Below the pieces are notes generated by a model. The model was not told the DNA's origin. It was given only the letters and a program-made list of their open reading frames with translations, and made no database searches. The translations under genes and the position numbers were made by a program. A DNA stretch of 26,064 bases from Comamonadaceae bacterium (GTDB lineage: Bacteria > Pseudomonadota > Gammaproteobacteria > Burkholderiales > Burkholderiaceae_C): contig CANFZJ010000008.1 of assembly GCA_947451445.1 (NCBI GenBank), positions 1 through 26,064 of the forward strand. The letters run 5' to 3'. Of this stretch, positions 22,278 through 26,064 are shown piece after piece; position 1 is the first letter of the stretch, and every line of letters begins with the position of its first letter.

Positions 22278-24158
22278 TTAGCGGACTTTGGTTTCAGGCG
22301 CAGCGTCGGGACGCCACACGGTGCCGATGGACACGGACTTGAGCTTCTTCTGGCGGCCGTACCACAGGTTCACCAGCCCGCGCGAGAAGAACACGCTGGA
22401 GAAAATGCTGGTCGCAATGCCCAGCACGTGCACCACGGCAAAGCCACGCACCGGGCCAGAGCCAAAGGCCAGCAAGGCGATGCCGACGATGGCGCTGGTG
22501 ATGTTGGAGTCCAAAATGGTCGCCCAGGCGCGGTCAAAACCGGCATGGATGGCCGCCTGGGGGGATGCCCCGCCACGCAGCTCTTCGCGCACGCGCTCGT
22601 TGATCAGCACGTTGGAGTCAATCGCCATGCCCAGCACCAGCGCCATGGCGGCCATCCCGGGCAGGGTCAACGTCGCTTGCAGCATCGACAACACCGCGAC
22701 CAGCAGCAGCAGGTTAAACGCCAGCGCAATGCTGGAGAACACGCCAAACAGCATGTAGTAGCAGCACATGAACAGCGCCACCGCCGCAAAGCCCCAGGCC
22801 ACGCTGTGGAAGCCCTTGGAGATGTTGTCCGCACCCAGGCTCGGGCCGATGGTGCGTTCTTCGATGATTTCCATCGGAGCGGCCAGCGAACCGGCGCGCA
22901 GCAGCAGCGAGGTGTCGCTGGCTTCCTGGGTGGACATGCGGCCTGAGATTTGCACCCGGCCCCCGGCGATTTCGCTGCGGATCACCGGTGCGGTGACCAC
23001 TTCGCCCTTGCCCTTTTCAAACAGGATGATGGCCATGCGCTTGCCGATGTTGTCACGCGTCACGTCCTTGAAGATCCGCGAACCCTTGGCGTCCAGCGTC
23101 AGGTTGACGGTGGCTTCCTGGGTCTGGCTGTCAAAGCCGGGCTGGGCGTCGGTCAGGTTTTCACCGGTCAGCACCACAGATTTTTTGACAATCACCGGCT
23201 GGCCGCTGCGCTCCAGATAGCGCTCGTCGCCAAACGGCACGGCGCCAGCGCCTGCCGCCGCCGCACCGGCCTCAGAAGACTCATCGACCAAGCGCACTTC
23301 CAGCGTGGCGGTGCGGCCCAGAATGTCTTTGGCCTTGGCGGTGTCTTGCACGCCAGGCAGCTGGACCACGATACGGTCCAGGCCCTGCTGCTGGATCACA
23401 GGCTCGGACACACCGAGTTCGTTGATCCGATTGTGCAGGGTGGTGATGTTTTGCTTCAGCGCCTGGTCTTGCACACGGCGGGCGGCTTCGGGACGAATGG
23501 TGGCGGTCAGCTTGTATTCGCTGCCGTCGGGTGCATCGGTGGTGACCAGATCAGGGAACTGGTCTTGCACCACGGCCTTGCCTGCAGCCAGGGTTTCGGC
23601 GTCGCGAAAGCGCACTTCGATAGCCTGGCCGTTGCGGCTGATGCCGCTGTGGCGCACGTTTTTGTCGCGCAGCGCGCCACGCAAGTCGCCGGTCAGCGAT
23701 TCGGCCTTTTTGGTCAGCGCGGCGGGCATATCCACCTGCAGCATGAAGTGCACGCCACCGCGCAAGTCCAGCCCCAGGTACATGGGCACGGCGCGCAAAG
23801 CGGTCAGCCAGTTGGGCGAGCGCGACAGCAGGTTCAGCGCCACCACGTAATTCGCGTCGTTGGCGTCGGGCACCAGGGCCTTTTGCACGACATCTTTGGC
23901 CTTGAGCTGGTTGTCGGTGCTGTCAAAACGGGCTTTGACCGAATTGCCTTCGATACCGAGCAGCTGGGGCGTCAGGCTGGCCGCAGTGAGCGCCTCCTGC
24001 ACCTTGGCCAAGGTGGTGGCGTCGATCTTGACCGACGCACGGGCGGCCGAGACCTGCACCGCAGGGGCTTCACCGAAGAAATTGGGCAGGGTGTAAATGG
24101 CCCCCACCAGTAGCGCGACCAGGAGGATCACGTACTTCCATACCGGGTAACGATTCAT
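22278..24158 (-). CDS. secD: Protein translocase subunit SecD
   Basis: The 626-residue SecD is close to the E. coli length. It has an N-terminal membrane segment (about 8-25), the conserved GLDLRGGVHF (129-138), a large periplasmic P1 domain, and a C-terminal five-helix RND bundle that includes ALVLGMAIDSNVLINERVREE, where the Asp is the proton-path residue in the family (listed here in two parts: ALVLGMAIDSN, VLINERVREE). An Ala/Gly-rich insert (AGAAAAGAGAVPF) lies in the periplasmic domain. It is part of the yajC-secD-secF operon, with yajC 31 bp upstream. Confidence 0.97.
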   Translation of the reverse strand: MNRYPVWKYVILLVALLVGAIYTLPNFFGEAPAVQVSAARASVKIDATTLAKVQEALTAASLTPQLLGIEGNSVKARFDSTDNQLKAKDVVQKALVPDANDANYVVALNLLSRSPNWLTALRAVPMYLGLDLRGGVHFMLQVDMPAALTKKAESLTGDLRGALRDKNVRHSGISRNGQAIEVRFRDAETLAAGKAVVQDQFPDLVTTDAPDGSEYKLTATIRPEAARRVQDQALKQNITTLHNRINELGVSEPVIQQQGLDRIVVQLPGVQDTAKAKDILGRTATLEVRLVDESSEAGAAAAGAGAVPFGDERYLERSGQPVIVKKSVVLTGENLTDAQPGFDSQTQEATVNLTLDAKGSRIFKDVTRDNIGKRMAIILFEKGKGEVVTAPVIRSEIAGGRVQISGRMSTQEASDTSLLLRAGSLAAPMEIIEERTIGPSLGADNISKGFHSVAWGFAAVALFMCCYYMLFGVFSSIALAFNLLLLVAVLSMLQATLTLPGMAAMALVLGMAIDSNVLINERVREELRGGASPQAAIHAGFDRAWATILDSNITSAIVGIALLAFGSGPVRGFAVVHVLGIATSIFSSVFFSRGLVNLWYGRQKKLKSVSIGTVWRPDAAPETKVR

Positions 24159-24189
24159 GGTCGCGCTTATTACTTATGACTGAGGCAGA

Positions 24190-24525
24190 TTACTTAACAG
24201 AGCCTTTTGGCAACACTTGGACGATGGCCGTGCGCTGCAGTTGCACTTCAACGCCATTGGCGATTTCCAGGCTGACCGAGGTGTCGGCCAACTTTGTCAC
24301 TTTGCCCAACAGACCACCGGCGGTAGCGACTTCATCGCCCTTGGCCAGCGCGTCGATCATGGCGCGGTGCTCTTTTTGCTTTTTCATCTGGGGACGAATC
24401 ATCACAAAGTACAGCACCACGAACATCAGGACCAGAGGCAGCATGCCGGTCAGGTTGGACATCATGTCGTTGCCACCAGCGGCAGCGGCGGGAGCGGTTT
24501 GGGCAAAAGCAGAAGAAATGAACAC
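24190..24525 (-). CDS. yajC: Preprotein translocase subunit YajC
   Basis: The gene encodes 111 residues from a GTG at 24525-24523, read as Met: (V)FISSAFAQTAPAAAAGG, one membrane segment LPLVLMFVVLYFVMIRPQ (about 26-43), then the cytoplasmic MKKQKEHRAMIDAL and the GDEVATAGG motif. The GTG start gives the usual family length (about 110) and follows a GGAG sequence by 6-7 bases. The longer frame from an ATG at 24726 would add 67 residues, part of them encoded by the intergenic repeat, and is unlikely. YajC associates with SecDF and the Sec channel. It is the first gene of the sec block. Confidence 0.93.
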   Translation of the reverse strand: MFISSAFAQTAPAAAAGGNDMMSNLTGMLPLVLMFVVLYFVMIRPQMKKQKEHRAMIDALAKGDEVATAGGLLGKVTKLADTSVSLEIANGVEVQLQRTAIVQVLPKGSVK

Positions 24526-24680
24526 AAAGAACTCCACAAGGGAAACCAAAAAAACAAAACCCGCAGACACGGCAGAACCATCACGCGCAGGCCTCGCAGG
24601 GGGAAAGTAATTGTATGCCGCCGTTCTACCCCGCTGGAATCCGGACTTGCCATGCCATCGGGCCAACCAAAAACGCAAGG

Positions 24681-24733
24681 AAAACCGCTGCTGGCGCATG
24701 TTAGATGAGCGCCAGCAGCTATCCATTTAATAG
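24681..24733 (-). repeat. ATAGC-family dispersed repeat, copy C
   Basis: On the minus strand the copy starts two bases after the topB stop codon, with ATAGC at 24722-24718. It aligns without gaps to the other four copies. This copy has the strongest stem of the family, listed separately as a terminator. Confidence 0.75.
24687..24719 (-). terminator. Strong hairpin after topB, formed by repeat copy C
   Basis: GCTGCTGGCGC and GCGCCAGCAGC form a perfect 11-base stem (arms 24709-24719 and 24687-24697) with an 11-base loop, followed on the minus strand by GGTTTTCC. It is well placed as an intrinsic terminator for topB. The rest of the gap to yajC holds T-rich sequence but no promoter I can define. 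Confidence 0.7.
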
Positions 24734-24735
24734 CA

Positions 24736-26064
24736 TCAAGCCAAATGCTTGCCGATCAATCCAGTTAACTCAAACATCGTCACCTGCGGCTTGCCAAACA
24801 CCGGAGCCAGCAAGGCGTCGGCGTTGATGTTGCGCTTGTTGGTGGCGTCTTGCAGGTTGTTGGCCTTGATGTAGTCCCACAGCTTTTTGACCATCTGCGG
24901 ACGGGACGCGGCCTCGGTGCCAACCACGGCGGCCAACGCGGGGCTGGGGGTCAGGCCGGTGCCGGGGGTGGTTTTGCGCGGGGCGGCGGTCTTTTTGGCA
25001 GCGGGGGCTTTCTTGGCCGGGGCGGCTTTCTTCGCGGGCGCGGCCTTTTTGGCGGCGGCGCTGGTTTTGGCAGCTGCACCGGGCTTGGGTGGGAACTTGC
25101 TGGGCGCGAACTCGAAGTTCACCTTGCCCGCTTCCGCGTCCCAGGCCAGGTGGGCCTTAAAGGCTCGGCGGGTGCGCATACTGACAAACTTGTCCAGCAA
25201 ATCAGTCTTGCCGGTGGCCAGCAGCTTGGCCATCTGGGCGTTTTCTACCGGCTGTTGCAGGATGATTTTGCCGCTTTTGAAGTCGCAGCTCGGGGTGGGC
25301 TGGGCCAGCGTGGGCACGGTTTTTTCGCAGACAAAGTTGGCGCCGTGCTCGTGCACCGGGCTGCCGCACTTGGGGCAGTTGCCCAGGCTGGGCGTATCGC
25401 CAAAGTCCACCAGTTCGCCGCTTTCTTCGCCCTTTTTGTCGTCGCCAAAGTCGAATTCCAGCTTGTAGTTCTTCGTCTCTTCGTCGAACTTGATGGTCAT
25501 CTCGGCGGTGAAGGGCCAACCCGCCTTGGAGCGGAAGCCGTCCAGCGGGCCGATCTTGCGGTCGCGCATGAACTGCTCGACCTCGGCGTGCTCAAAGGTG
25601 CGGCCGGCAGGCGATTTACCGAACGAGAAGCCGCAGCCGTCGCTGTGGCCGTCGGCCCCGGTGCAGGTGTAGCGGCGGTAGTTCTCGCGCACCACGCCGC
25701 CGCAGTTGGGGCAGGGGCTGGAGACGGTGATGTAGTCGCCGGGGATGGTGTCGCGGTCGTATTCCTTGGCTTTCTTGACCATGCGCTCGGTCATGCCTGC
25801 AATCTCGGCCATGAAGCTGGCGCGGGTCAGTTGGCCGCGCTCCATTTGGGCCAGCTTGTATTCCCATTCGCCGGTGAGTTCGGCGTGGCACAGCTCTTCC
25901 ACATCCAGGCCGCGCAGCAGCGTCATCAGCTGGAAGGCTTTGGCGGTGGGCAGCATTTCGCGGCCTTCGCGCAGCAGGTATTTCTCGGCAATCAGCCCTT
26001 CGATGATGGAGGCGCGGGTGGCGGGCGTGCCCAGGCCTTTTTCCTGCATGGCTTCGCGCAGCTC
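24736..26064 (-). CDS. topB: DNA topoisomerase III with C-terminal SWIB domain (5' end outside window)
   Basis: The open frame enters from the right edge and encodes the last 442 residues. It begins in the type IA topoisomerase core with ELREAMQEKGLGTPATRASI, the block typical of topoisomerase III. Two Cys-rich zinc-ribbon-like repeats follow: CPNCGG with CTGADGHSDGCGF, then CPKCGS with C and CDF. Next is a histone-H1-like Ala/Lys/Pro-rich linker (KKAAPAKKAAPAKK), and finally a SWIB/MDM2-like domain (about the last 75 residues, with MVKKLWDYIKANNLQD, NKRNINADALL and MFELTGLIGKHL). The catalytic Tyr lies upstream of the window. The enzyme relaxes and decatenates DNA through single-strand passage; the SWIB tail probably adds a DNA or protein contact. 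Confidence 0.9.
   Translation of the reverse strand, partial: ELREAMQEKGLGTPATRASIIEGLIAEKYLLREGREMLPTAKAFQLMTLLRGLDVEELCHAELTGEWEYKLAQMERGQLTRASFMAEIAGMTERMVKKAKEYDRDTIPGDYITVSSPCPNCGGVVRENYRRYTCTGADGHSDGCGFSFGKSPAGRTFEHAEVEQFMRDRKIGPLDGFRSKAGWPFTAEMTIKFDEETKNYKLEFDFGDDKKGEESGELVDFGDTPSLGNCPKCGSPVHEHGANFVCEKTVPTLAQPTPSCDFKSGKIILQQPVENAQMAKLLATGKTDLLDKFVSMRTRRAFKAHLAWDAEAGKVNFEFAPSKFPPKPGAAAKTSAAAKKAAPAKKAAPAKKAPAAKKTAAPRKTTPGTGLTPSPALAAVVGTEAASRPQMVKKLWDYIKANNLQDATNKRNINADALLAPVFGKPQVTMFELTGLIGKHLA

Noticed and set aside
21480..22946. Open frame of 488 codons on the plus strand opposite secD and secF
   Set aside because: It is an antisense shadow spanning two well-supported genes, dominated by His, Gln and Arg.
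22950..24113. Open frame of 387 codons on the plus strand opposite secD
   Set aside because: It lies wholly within secD on the other strand and shows only shadow composition.
24526..24726. Longer YajC start adding 67 residues
   Set aside because: The extension covers the repeat and intergenic DNA; the GTG at 24525 has a GGAG sequence and gives the standard length.
1..26064. CRISPR array, tRNA genes, or an autonomous insertion sequence
   Set aside because: No regularly spaced direct repeats, no cloverleaf-like sequence that I could recognise and no transposase-like protein were found on either strand.

Overview
This 26 kb window is a high-GC chromosomal segment of a betaproteobacterium, most likely in the Comamonadaceae (Rhodoferax/Polaromonas-like). 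That placement rests on the def-fmt | LysM-dprA-smg neighbourhood, the alr/lplT pair, the yajC-secD-secF operon, a DUF1631 protein, a topoisomerase III with a C-terminal SWIB domain, and the style of dispersed intergenic repeats. It is inference from gene content, not from a database search. No rRNA, tRNA, CRISPR array, prophage or transposase gene was seen.

Layout. (1) 1-2700: the 5' part of an MFS transporter (minus, runs off the left edge), a LysR regulator (minus) and a divergent short-chain dehydrogenase (plus), with an operator-like inverted repeat between the last two. (2) 2700-4780: a terminator-like hairpin, a LacI-type palindrome and a full amylosucrase. (3) 5040-8865: a Wzx-like flippase, an asparagine-synthase-like protein that lacks the usual N-terminal Cys, and a gamma-carbonic-anhydrase-family protein. 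(4) 8920-12934: alanine racemase (minus), lysophospholipid transporter LplT, an EamA-type permease and glutathione peroxidase. (5) 12997-15549: a minus-strand operon def-fmt-azlC-azlD with overlapping genes. (6) 15756-18943: a LysM protein, dprA and smg on the plus strand. (7) 18946-26064: a minus-strand block of topB (3' part), yajC, secD, secF and a DUF1631 protein.

Most genes are housekeeping: peptide deformylation and initiator-tRNA formylation (def, fmt), protein export (yajC/secDF), transformation and recombination (dprA), cell-wall D-alanine supply (alr), phospholipid recycling (lplT) and DNA topology (topB). The more accessory parts are the sucrose-using amylosucrase and the flippase/asparagine-synthase-like pair, which looks like a small surface-glycan or amide-forming module.

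The most striking signal is not a gene. The window holds five different families of short palindromic, transposase-less elements. One family has five copies that align without gaps (ATAGC-N6-CGC-N10-TGC core), two of them inside the coding regions of dprA and fmt. The others are a 60-64 bp element in two copies, a 161 bp element with near-perfect long terminal inverted repeats, a 103 bp element that spans exactly from the lplT stop codon to the start codon of the next gene, and a REP-like hairpin that supplies the last codons of the LysR gene. Several of them abut or contain stop codons. No clearly new protein system was found.
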